In this document: positions 1-7,165 of the stretch, one piece after another | Layout of the letters: each line of letters starts with the position of its first letter | Position numbering within the stretch: the stretch's first letter is position 1 | From: an uncultured bacterium | Lineage (GTDB): Bacteria > Actinomycetota > Coriobacteriia > Coriobacteriales > Coriobacteriaceae | Length of the DNA stretch: 8,874 bases | Assembly (NCBI GenBank): GCA_905215115.1 | Contig: CAJMOP010000081.1 | Location: 1-8,874 of the forward strand | Reading direction: 5' to 3' | Position numbers and translations under genes: made by a program | Notes under the pieces: generated by a model | Seen by the model: only the letters and a program-made list of their open reading frames with translations | Told to the model about the DNA's origin: nothing | Databases searched by the model: none

Positions 1-887
1 GGCTTGCCCAGGCTCGGGGCCTCCTCCTGGATGCCGCCCGAGTCGGTGAGGATGAGGTGGCTCGCCGCCATGAAGTTGTGGAAGTCGAGAACCTCGAGCG
101 GGTCGATGATGTGAAGTCGGTCGAAGCCGTCGAGCTCCTCGTGGGCCGCCTTGCGGACGAGCGGGTTCATGTGGATCGGGTAGATCGCCTTGGTGTCGGG
201 GTGTTCCTCCATCACGCGGCGGATGGCGCGGAACATGCGGTGCATGGGCTCTCCCAGGTTCTCGCGGCGGTGCGCCGTGATGAGGATGAGGCGCGAGCCC
301 TCCGCCCAGTCGAGCTCGGGGTGGGTATAGCCATCGCGAACGGTGGTACGCAGTGCGTCGATGCCGGTGTTGCCGGTGACCCAGATCCTGGACTCGGGTT
401 TGCCCTCGGCGAGGAGGTTCTTCTTGCTGGCCTCCGTGGGGGCGAAGTAATACTCGCTCACGATGTCGACGGCCTGGCGGTTGAACTCCTCCGGCCAGGG
501 GCTGTAGATGTCGTGCGTGCGCAGGCCGGCCTCCACATGCCCCACGGGGATCTGCAGGTAGAAGCAAGCGAGCGCCGCGGCGAAGCTGGTCGTGGTGTCG
601 CCGTGGACCAGGACCACGTCGGGCGTCTCGTCCTCGAGGACGGCCTTGAGCTTGAGCAGCACGTCGCACGTCACGTCGAACAGCGTCTGGCCCGGCTTCA
701 TGATCGCCAGGTCGTGGTCGGGAGTCACATCGAAGACGCGCAGCACCTGGTCGAGCATCTCGCGGTGCTGGCCGGTCACTGTCACGACGGTCTCGAACTC
801 ATCCACACGCGCCTTCAGCTCGTTGACGAGCGGGCACATCTTGATTGCCTCCGGGCGGGTGCCGAAGACGAGCATTACCTTCTTCAA
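1..887 (-). CDS. wecB: UDP-N-acetylglucosamine 2-epimerase (non-hydrolysing), 3' end outside window
   Basis: This cytoplasmic enzyme interconverts UDP-GlcNAc and UDP-ManNAc and so supplies the substrate of the WecC encoded just upstream. 295 codons are visible; the family is usually about 360-380 residues, so roughly the last fifth lies beyond position 1. Visible motifs are FGTRPEAIKM near the N-terminus (residues 8-17), HGDTTT (95-100), HVEAGLRT (117-124), PEE (132-134), AHRREN (205-210) and TDSGGIQEEAPSLGK at the cut end (281-295). These hold the conserved Asp, Glu and His residues of non-hydrolysing epimerases. I chose the TTG at 885-887, giving MKKVMLVFGTRPEA, because AGGAG (896-900) lies 8 nt upstream and this N-terminus is canonical; an ATG at 873-875 would remove the first strand residues. 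It follows wecC by 29 bp, clearly in the same operon. Family assignment is very secure. Confidence 0.96.
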   Translation of the reverse strand, partial: MKKVMLVFGTRPEAIKMCPLVNELKARVDEFETVVTVTGQHREMLDQVLRVFDVTPDHDLAIMKPGQTLFDVTCDVLLKLKAVLEDETPDVVLVHGDTTTSFAAALACFYLQIPVGHVEAGLRTHDIYSPWPEEFNRQAVDIVSEYYFAPTEASKKNLLAEGKPESRIWVTGNTGIDALRTTVRDGYTHPELDWAEGSRLILITAHRRENLGEPMHRMFRAIRRVMEEHPDTKAIYPIHMNPLVRKAAHEELDGFDRLHIIDPLEVLDFHNFMAASHLILTDSGGIQEEAPSLGK

Positions 888-916
888 AACGATTTCTCCT
901 GAAGAGTCACATGGTC

Positions 917-2134
917 TTACAGCTTGTAGACGTTCTCTCCGTCGCCGCAGACGTTGCGCGGGTCGATGAGGACGCGCTCGCCGAAGATGCCGGGGTTGTC
1001 CGTGACCTGGGAGTGGCCGACCATCACGATCACCATCTCCAGTCCGTCCAGGAACTCATCCATAGAGTGGACCTGGCCGGGAACCTCGTCGCGCTCGACC
1101 CACGGGTCGTAGACCTTGACGGAGCCGGCGCAGAGGTGCTCGGACATGGACTCGAGCATCTGCAGCGTCGGGGACTCGCGGACGTCGTCGACGTTCTCCT
1201 TGTAGGTGAGGCCGTAGATGCCGACCTTCGAGGCGTCCGTGATGCCGCGCTCGACCATGACCTCGTGGGCCCGGTGCATGACGTACTCGGGCATGGAGGC
1301 GTTGGTCTGAAGGGCGAGGCGGATGAAGTTGGCCGTCTCGGGGTAGTCGCCGACCAGGAACCACGGGTCGACCGGGATGCAGTGGCCGCCGACGCCCGGG
1401 CCGGGGTTGAGGATGTTCACGCGCGGGTGCTTGTTGGCGATGCGGATGACCTCGGCGACGTCCATGCCGCCGATGCGGCAGATCTTGGCGAGCTCGTTGG
1501 AGAAGGCGATGTTCACCGCGCGGAAGGTGTTCTCGACGACCTTGGTCATCTCGGCGGTGCGGATGTCGGTGACGGAGATCTCGCCCTGGCAGAAGCTGGC
1601 GTAGACCTTCGCCACGGCCTCGCCCACCTCGGGGTCGTCGGCGCCGATGGTGCGGTTGTTGTGCAGCAGCTCGTAGACCATGTTGCCCGGGATGATGCGC
1701 TCGGGGGCGTGGACGAGCCTGACGTCCCCGCGGCCGGCCTCTATGAGCAGCGGGCGAACGAAGCGGTCGATGGTGTTGGGCGAGACGGTGGACTCGACTA
1801 CGAGCACGGCGCCCTCGGGCGCGACCTCGAGGACGGTCTTGCAGGCCGCCACGACGTAGCAGGGGTCGATCTTCTTGTCTAGCTTGTCGTAGGGAGTGGG
1901 GACCGAGACGATGTAGGTGTCGCAGACCTGGTAGTCGGTGGAGAACTTGATTCCGGACTCCAGCGCGTCGGCGAACAGCTCGTCCAGGCCCTCCTCCTTG
2001 AAGGTAGTCTTGCCGGCGTTGAGCGTGGCGACGAGCTCCTCGTTGTAATCCGTGCCCACGACCTCCACGCCGTGGGATGCCATCATGAGGGCGGTGGGCA
2101 GGCCGATGTAGCCGAGACCGATAACGTTAACCAT
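917..2134 (-). CDS. wecC: UDP-N-acetyl-D-mannosamine dehydrogenase (UDP-ManNAc to UDP-ManNAcA)
   Basis: This 405-residue NAD-dependent nucleotide-sugar 6-dehydrogenase is predicted to oxidise UDP-ManNAc twice to UDP-ManNAcA. The N-terminal Rossmann domain has VIGLGYIGLPTA (4-15) and the acidic end of strand 2 (D29). The central helix TDIRTAEMTKVVENTFR (189-205) carries the conserved Lys and Asn. The catalytic-cysteine loop is GPGVGGHCIPVDPWF (245-259) with Cys252. The C-terminal UDP-binding domain has GLTYKENVDDVRESP (308-322). Length is normal for the family. The ATG follows the stop of the glycosyltransferase gene by only 2 bp, with AAAGGTG 6 nt upstream inside the preceding coding end, so translation is probably coupled. 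The related UDP-glucose or UDP-GalNAc dehydrogenases are possible by family alone, but adjacency to a non-hydrolysing epimerase and a WecG/TagA transferase makes ManNAc the natural substrate. Confidence 0.93.
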   Translation of the reverse strand: MVNVIGLGYIGLPTALMMASHGVEVVGTDYNEELVATLNAGKTTFKEEGLDELFADALESGIKFSTDYQVCDTYIVSVPTPYDKLDKKIDPCYVVAACKTVLEVAPEGAVLVVESTVSPNTIDRFVRPLLIEAGRGDVRLVHAPERIIPGNMVYELLHNNRTIGADDPEVGEAVAKVYASFCQGEISVTDIRTAEMTKVVENTFRAVNIAFSNELAKICRIGGMDVAEVIRIANKHPRVNILNPGPGVGGHCIPVDPWFLVGDYPETANFIRLALQTNASMPEYVMHRAHEVMVERGITDASKVGIYGLTYKENVDDVRESPTLQMLESMSEHLCAGSVKVYDPWVERDEVPGQVHSMDEFLDGLEMVIVMVGHSQVTDNPGIFGERVLIDPRNVCGDGENVYKL

Positions 2135-2136
2135 TG

Positions 2137-2895
2137 CTATTCACCTTTCTTAGCGAACTTGTATTTATACGTGAGGGCGACGAATTTTAGGTTGCCGATG
2201 ATGTAGCGTTTCCACAGCCTTCCGGGCTCCTGGATGAAGCGGTAGAACCACTCCAGGCCGTGCTTCTGCATCCACGTCGGAGCTCGGTCGGTTACGCCGG
2301 CGATAACATCGAAGCTGCCGCCGACGCCCATGACGAAGGGGATTCCGATCTGGTCGATGTACTTGTGGACCCAGTACTCTTTCTTGGGAGAGGAGAAAGC
2401 GACGAACATCATGTCGGCTCCCGAGGCGGCCATATCGGATACGATCTGGGGCTCGTCCGCCTCGGTGAAGTAGCCGTTGCGATACCCTGCGATCTGGATG
2501 CCCGGGTACCTGTCCTCGAAAATCGCTTTGACCTTGGTGACCACCTCTTCCTTCGCCCCGAAGAGGTAGATGCGGTAGCCCTTCTCGGACGCCAGCCCGA
2601 CAAGCCTCTGGAACAGGTCGATGCCCGTGACGCGTTCCCCGAGAGGAACCCCCAGCTTTTTCGCCGCCCAGACGATCGAGGCGCCGTCGGCGTTGATCAG
2701 GGGGCATTCGTTGACGATTGACGCGAGCTCGGGATCCGCCTCCATCAGGTTGACCTTGGAGGCGTTGATTACGACATGCTGGGTCGGTACGCCCCTCGCG
2801 ATGATCTTCTCGATTTCATTCACCGTCTCGTCAAGCGAGATGGCGTTTACATACGTGTTCAGAATTGGATAACGATTGCCGGCTGACACTAGCAC
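2137..2895 (-). CDS. WecG/TagA/CpsF-family N-acetylmannosaminyl(uronic acid) transferase
   Basis: This 252-residue inverting glycosyltransferase (GT26) is predicted to add ManNAc or ManNAcA to an undecaprenyl-diphosphate-linked sugar at the cytoplasmic membrane face. Family motifs in order: NAISLDETVNEIEK (17-30), INADGASIVWAAKKLGVPLG (68-87) with the putative catalytic Asp70, LFGAKEE (111-117), FSSPKKEYW (167-175), VGGSFDVIAG (191-200), and the basic, aromatic tail RAPTWMQKHGLEWFYR (204-219) and GRLWKRY (225-231). In TagA this tail helps membrane association. TagA uses UDP-ManNAc and WecG uses UDP-ManNAcA; wecC next door favours ManNAcA, but the sequence alone does not decide. The GTG start overlaps the stop of the upstream priming transferase by 7 bp (GTGCTAG), and a second GTG lies two codons further in. 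GGAAG just upstream is a modest ribosome site, so initiation probably depends on coupling. Confidence 0.92.
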   Translation of the reverse strand: MLVSAGNRYPILNTYVNAISLDETVNEIEKIIARGVPTQHVVINASKVNLMEADPELASIVNECPLINADGASIVWAAKKLGVPLGERVTGIDLFQRLVGLASEKGYRIYLFGAKEEVVTKVKAIFEDRYPGIQIAGYRNGYFTEADEPQIVSDMAASGADMMFVAFSSPKKEYWVHKYIDQIGIPFVMGVGGSFDVIAGVTDRAPTWMQKHGLEWFYRFIQEPGRLWKRYIIGNLKFVALTYKYKFAKKGE

Positions 2896-3641
2896 GCCCC
2901 GCTTCCCGTAATTACCTCGACGACAGTGAGTAGAACGATCTTGAGATCCGTGATGACGCCGCGCTTGGCTATGTACTCAAGGTCGCGCTGGACCATTCCG
3001 TCGAAACCCGTTGAATTGCGGTCGGTCACCTGCCACCAGCCGGTGATGCCGGGCTTGACGGCCAGACGCTGCAGGTCGAATTCTGTGTACTCGGCCACCT
3101 CGTTAGGCAGCGGCGGGCGCGGGCCCACGACGGACATCTGCCCCAGGAACACGTTGACGAACTGCGGAAACTCGTCGATGGAATGCTTGCGGATGAACCT
3201 GCCGATCTTGGTGACGCGGGGGTCCTCCCTCATCTTGAACATGGCGCCGGCGATCTCGTTCTGCCCCTTGAGCTCGGCGAGGCGCTCGTCGGCGTCCCTG
3301 TACATGCTGCGGAACTTCCACATGCGGAAGGTGGACAGGCTGCCGTCGCGGTGGGTCTGGCCCACGCGAATTTGACTGTAGAACGGGTTGCCCTCGCTCT
3401 CCAGGCGGATTGCCGCGGCAAGCACCAGACTCGGCACGGCAATGACGGCCAGCACGCAGCCGCTGAACACGATGTCGAACGCGCGCTTGACGGCACGGTA
3501 GCCCAGGCGCGAGTTGTCCCAGTCCATGATGGATTGCACAGCCTTATATCGACCGGTGCATTCACGCTGGTCCATAGCCTGAGCAATCAGCGCTGCCCCC
3601 GCGGGCGCATTGCTCTCTGTCACTTCTTTATTAGCAGCCAC
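2889..3641 (-). CDS. Undecaprenyl-phosphate sugar-1-phosphate (priming) transferase
   Basis: This 250-residue bacterial sugar transferase (PF02397; short WcaJ/WbaP/PglC-like form) loads the first sugar-1-phosphate from a UDP-sugar onto undecaprenyl phosphate. It has only the catalytic core. A hydrophobic re-entrant helix at about 55-79 contains Pro70. It is followed by KFRSMY (109-114), the essential Asp-Glu pair in SIDEFPQFVNVF (154-165), SVVGPRPPLPNE (170-181) and KPGITGWWQV (196-205). About 50 N-terminal residues precede the helix and match nothing I recognise. The sugar (GlcNAc, Gal or a modified sugar) cannot be read from sequence. The start is uncertain: the GTG used here has no well-spaced ribosome site, since AGGA at 3656-3659 is 14 nt away and lies in a hairpin arm. 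An ATG at 3679-3681 sits one base out of frame behind a nine-G tract. The function is secure; the exact N-terminus is not. Confidence 0.93.
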   Translation of the reverse strand: MAANKEVTESNAPAGAALIAQAMDQRECTGRYKAVQSIMDWDNSRLGYRAVKRAFDIVFSGCVLAVIAVPSLVLAAAIRLESEGNPFYSQIRVGQTHRDGSLSTFRMWKFRSMYRDADERLAELKGQNEIAGAMFKMREDPRVTKIGRFIRKHSIDEFPQFVNVFLGQMSVVGPRPPLPNEVAEYTEFDLQRLAVKPGITGWWQVTDRNSTGFDGMVQRDLEYIAKRGVITDLKIVLLTVVEVITGSGAC

Positions 3642-3724
3642 AATAAAACTTACGTTCCTGTCCCCAGGAACCCCCCCCCATCTATGAATCCAAAATCAAG
3701 TAATTTGCTAGTGCAACGTCTCCC
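3642..3724 (-). promoter_or_regulatory. loaP-transferase junction with G9 tract and hairpin
   Basis: This 83-bp junction lies inside the operon. Read on the minus strand it contains ATG immediately running into nine consecutive G (3671-3679), then a perfect hairpin GTTCCTG-GGGA-CAGGAAC (3654-3671, 7-bp stem, 4-nt loop), then GTAAGTTTTATT and the GTG start. The stem arm holds the only AGGA near the start, so folding would mask it. The hairpin followed by a short T-rich stretch could be a weak terminator, a translation control element, or the RNA site recognised by LoaP; LoaP proteins are known to need a hairpin in the 5' leader. Which of these applies is inference. Confidence 0.5.
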
Positions 3725-4315
3725 TTACGTCTTGCTGGGAACGTCCAGCGCAAGCAGCTCCCTAAAAGCGGAGTCACCTTCGCCCACGTCTACCAGGCAC
3801 CAGCGCTTATGACGGTCGATCTTCTTAACACGAGCCTCTTGCCCCACCAAGGGCCCATGTTCTATGTGCAACACACCGTCTTCTATGCGCGCAACGCTGT
3901 TGCGCACCACGCCGTCGTCGTCAAGCACGCTGCGGTACCAGTCCTGCGCATCGTCCGGCATGGGCATGTACGCCCGCTCCCTACTGCCGGCGATGCGACA
4001 GCCAAAGCTCAGCTGGGCCAGGGCCCTATCGAGCGCTGCGACATCGTGCGTGGCGACGAAGAAATATTCCTTGTACATGGGTTTGGTTTGGAGCGACCAG
4101 GCACCGTCCCGCTTAAACCAGAACTCCTTTTGCATCACAAAAGCGTTCTGCATCAGCTCATGCGGAATAATTCGGCGGACCTTTTCGCAGGTCTCGCACT
4201 CTTTGCCGTTGGGGGTGTGGACCAGATACCAGCGGACGCGGCCGTGCTGGCTGTTGGTAGTGGCGCCGTTAAATGCGCCCGGCAGCTGCTCTTGGCGCCG
4301 CGTTGTCTGTTCCAT
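3725..4315 (-). CDS. loaP: LoaP-type specialised NusG antiterminator of the polysaccharide operon
   Basis: This 196-residue NusG paralogue is predicted to bind RNA polymerase and let it read through terminators in the long downstream operon. The NGN domain runs from about 28 to 115: RWYLVHTPNGKECETCEKVR, then a basic FWFKRDGAW segment (66-73) and YKEYFFVATHD (81-91). The C-terminal KOW domain contains the LoaP-like stretch HGPLVGQEARVKKIDRHKR (153-171). Housekeeping NusG is usually cotranscribed with secE and differs in these motifs. I chose the ATG at 4313-4315 because AGGGGG lies 7 nt upstream; the open frame extends 30 codons further to a TTG with no support. The first 27 residues (Gln/Asn-rich) are variable. 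It is the first gene of the operon, which is the usual position for LoaP, UpxY and RfaH-like regulators. Its stop is 83 bp before the priming transferase. Confidence 0.9.
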   Translation of the reverse strand: MEQTTRRQEQLPGAFNGATTNSQHGRVRWYLVHTPNGKECETCEKVRRIIPHELMQNAFVMQKEFWFKRDGAWSLQTKPMYKEYFFVATHDVAALDRALAQLSFGCRIAGSRERAYMPMPDDAQDWYRSVLDDDGVVRNSVARIEDGVLHIEHGPLVGQEARVKKIDRHKRWCLVDVGEGDSAFRELLALDVPSKT

Positions 4316-4435
4316 GTTCTCGCCCCCTCTATTTGGCTTTGCGATGCACGCAAATGCAGGGGCGTTTAGAACAGGCTTCTCGCCCGCAGCTAGGCGCAGT
4401 CGCAAAAGTACAGGTTTTTATAGAGGGGTATGGAG

Positions 4436-4456
4436 ATGTACCTACTAGCAGTACAT
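4436..4456. promoter_or_regulatory. Palindrome ATGTAC-N9-GTACAT, possible operator
   Basis: ATGTAC (4436-4441) and GTACAT (4451-4456) form a perfect 6-bp dyad about 120 bp before the loaP ATG. Both halves share the GTACA core with the 12-bp inverted-repeat arms at 4408 and 4529, so GTACA occurs four times in alternating orientation within 122 bp. This could be a regulator or recombinase accessory site; no factor can be named. Confidence 0.35.
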
Positions 4457-4467
4457 TTTGCGTAATC

Positions 4468-4498
4468 TGGGCAAACGCTGATTAATTGCTCGTATAAT
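4468..4498 (+). promoter_or_regulatory. Plus-strand promoter-like element inside the inverted-repeat segment
   Basis: The -10 box TATAAT (4493-4498) is a perfect consensus in the context CTCGTATAATGT. The best -35 is TGGGCA (4468-4473, 4 of 6), at a long 19-bp spacing, so the element rests mainly on its -10. As oriented it would fire toward thrS, but a terminator hairpin begins about 40 bp downstream and no plus-strand gene follows. Confidence 0.45.
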
Positions 4499-4542
4499 GT
4501 CGTCTATCGAAAGATACAAAAACCTGTACCTTTTTGTGCAAC

Positions 4543-4570
4543 AAAAAAAGCCGCTCAACCAGCGGCTTTT
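4543..4570 (-). terminator. Bidirectional intrinsic terminator between thrS and the glycan operon
   Basis: AAAAGCCGCT (4546-4555), a 5-nt loop and AGCGGCTTTT (4561-4570) form a perfect 10-bp stem. On the minus strand it is followed by seven T in total, giving a second terminator after thrS. On the plus strand it also ends in TTTT and would stop transcripts starting at the TATAAT at 4493. It insulates the loaP leader from thrS read-through. Confidence 0.8.
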
Positions 4571-4584
4571 CTAATTTTGGTAAG

Positions 4585-4620
4585 AAAAAAGGCGACCGCC
4601 CTGTGTGGACGGTCGCCTTT
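4585..4620 (-). terminator. thrS intrinsic terminator
   Basis: AAAGGCGACCG (4588-4598) pairs with CGGTCGCCTTT (4610-4620) around an 11-nt loop. On the minus strand the stem runs directly into six T (4585-4590). It begins 22 bp after the thrS stop codon and is a strong rho-independent terminator. Confidence 0.88.
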
Positions 4621-4642
4621 GTTAATTGTTGTGCAGTTTGCC

Positions 4643-6406
<1,764 letters not shown>

Positions 6407-6433
6407 GGGTATGTTTTCTCCTCTCGGATGCCT

Positions 6434-6476
6434 GATGCAAGTGCGTGCGATGCGCTCGGCGTTTTTGACTTGCATC
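6434..6476. repeat. 9-bp inverted repeat at the thrS transcription start
   Basis: GATGCAAGT (6434-6442) and ACTTGCATC (6468-6476) are perfectly complementary around 25 bp, with the smaller palindrome-like GCGATGCGC inside. The right arm directly abuts the -10 box and covers the predicted start site. It could be a repressor operator, or a leader hairpin if transcription starts at the outer edge of the arm. Confidence 0.5.
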
Positions 6477-6504
6477 ATTATAGGCAGGTTGCCTTGGTAT
6501 ACAA
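6477..6504 (-). promoter_or_regulatory. thrS promoter
   Basis: On the minus strand, TTGTAT (6499-6504) and TATAAT (6477-6482) are separated by 16 bp. This is a good sigma-70/SigA-type promoter with a perfect -10. Transcription would start near 6470, giving a leader of about 64 nt before the thrS ATG. Confidence 0.75.
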
Positions 6505-6505
6505 G

Positions 6506-6536
6506 CGCCCGCCGCACCTTAATGGCACGGCGGGCG
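6506..6536 (-). terminator. GC-rich hairpin, possible weak terminator of the zinc-ribbon gene
   Basis: CGCCCGCCG (6506-6514) and CGGCGGGCG (6528-6536) form a perfect 9-bp stem with a 13-nt loop. It lies 99 bp after the zinc-ribbon gene stop and immediately before the thrS -35 box. The minus-strand tail CTTGTAT is poor in T, so termination would be weak; the plus-strand tail ATTTTCT is better, but no plus-strand gene precedes it. Confidence 0.45.
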
Positions 6537-6635
6537 ATTTTCTACGCATGCTTCATCGTGTGGGGTTGGTTGCGTGTGGGGCTTGCGCGGGACGCGCGGT
6601 GCCCGTGGCTTGCGGCCGGCCTGGCGATGGATGCG

Positions 6636-7067
6636 TTACTGGATGCGAGTTCGGCAGTAAGGGCAGACCTTCCAGTGCGCATCGAGCGGGCGATGGCAGC
6701 TGGGGCAGACGTTGCGAACCTGGGTGTCGCACACCGGGCAGACGACGAAGTCCTTCTCGATGGGCGCGCCGCACTGCGGGCAGGTGCCGTACTGGGCAAG
6801 CTGGCGCTCGCGCAGGGCCATGTCCAGCTCCTGCTCCTCGCGATCGGACGCGTAGGAGTGCGGGCGCAGGACCAGGTAGGCGATGAGGCCTACAAACGGG
6901 ATGAGGGCGATGATGCCCCATGCTACGTAGGCGCTGGCGCCGCGGCGGCGAGCGTCGATGAACACATAGACGACCGACAGCACATACAGGGCGATGATAA
7001 AGCCAACGAAGGCATAGACGACGCCCATAAGCTGCGGCGACATGAGCTCGGAGATGTACTTGGACAT
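6636..7067 (-). CDS. Small membrane protein with two C-terminal zinc ribbons
   Basis: This 143-residue protein of unknown function has a clear architecture. Two hydrophobic helices lie at about 13-36 and 47-68, joined by the basic hinge DARRRG (38-43). This pair resembles the phospholipase D-nuclease N-terminal membrane module (PLDc_N), which occurs widely without any nuclease. A charged linker (74-92) follows. Then come two CxxC-type zinc ribbons, with cysteines at 96/99 with 110/113 and at 121/124 with 135/138, as in double zinc ribbon domains. The ribbons probably face the cytoplasm. I chose the ATG at 7065-7067 (MSKYISELMS) because AAAGG lies 8 nt upstream; the frame extends 15 codons further without support. 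It is upstream of thrS on the same strand but 229 bp away. No enzymatic motif is visible. Confidence 0.82.
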   Translation of the reverse strand: MSKYISELMSPQLMGVVYAFVGFIIALYVLSVVYVFIDARRRGASAYVAWGIIALIPFVGLIAYLVLRPHSYASDREEQELDMALRERQLAQYGTCPQCGAPIEKDFVVCPVCDTQVRNVCPSCHRPLDAHWKVCPYCRTRIQ

Positions 7068-7165
7068 TACGGGTACCTTTCGGAATATTAACAGTCCGGT
7101 CAAGTTTACCACGGGGTTTGTTTATATGGGACCACGGCTGGGTACGGGGCCGGCGCGGACACAAA
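7068..7165. other. Leader of the zinc-ribbon gene, no confident promoter
   Basis: The minus strand contains TTGACC (7105-7110) and AT-rich patches TAATAT and TATAAA. No pair of hexamers has usable spacing, so I do not call a promoter. A single AAAGG ribosome site precedes the gene. The sequence turns GC-rich just before the repeat array. Confidence 0.4.

Larger units (their letters stand above)
4408..4529. repeat. Inverted-repeat-bounded segment, candidate invertible promoter
   Basis: A perfect 12-bp inverted repeat, GTACAGGTTTTT (4408-4419) and AAAAACCTGTAC (4518-4529), flanks 98 bp. Similarity continues weakly outward: both arms, read in the same sense, are preceded by CAAAA. The enclosed DNA carries TATAAT at 4493-4498 on the plus strand, facing away from loaP, and an internal palindrome ATGTAC-N9-GTACAT (4436-4456). 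I see no convincing minus-strand promoter here for loaP in the present orientation. Inversion would point the TATAAT toward loaP, with the start about 110-120 bp before its ATG. No recombinase is encoded in the window. The alternative is a long-range RNA stem in the leader. Confidence 0.5.

Noticed and set aside
845..1882. 345-codon plus-strand frame opposite wecC
   Set aside because: It is a compositional mirror of wecC with a repetitive Asp/Val/Gly/Leu translation, no recognisable domain and no ribosome site. The same applies to the plus-strand frame at 57-902 opposite wecB.
4316..4405. 30-codon N-terminal extension of the LoaP-like protein from a TTG
   Set aside because: The internal ATG at 4313-4315 has a strong, well-placed AGGGGG and the extension matches nothing in the family.
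6407..6517. 37-codon N-terminal extension of ThrS
   Set aside because: The extension covers the promoter -10 and inverted repeat, has no protein family signal, and the ATG at 6404-6406 has a ribosome site.
6557..6581. 9-bp direct repeat CGTGTGGGG with 16-bp period
   Set aside because: Only two copies in GC-rich intergenic DNA with no further support; probably chance.
6407..6635. T-box riboswitch upstream of thrS
   Set aside because: The minus strand has GGGCACCGCG near 6590-6605, reminiscent of the T-box core, but lacks the UGGN tRNA-acceptor bulge. It also lies upstream of the predicted promoter, and no terminator pair is positioned before thrS.
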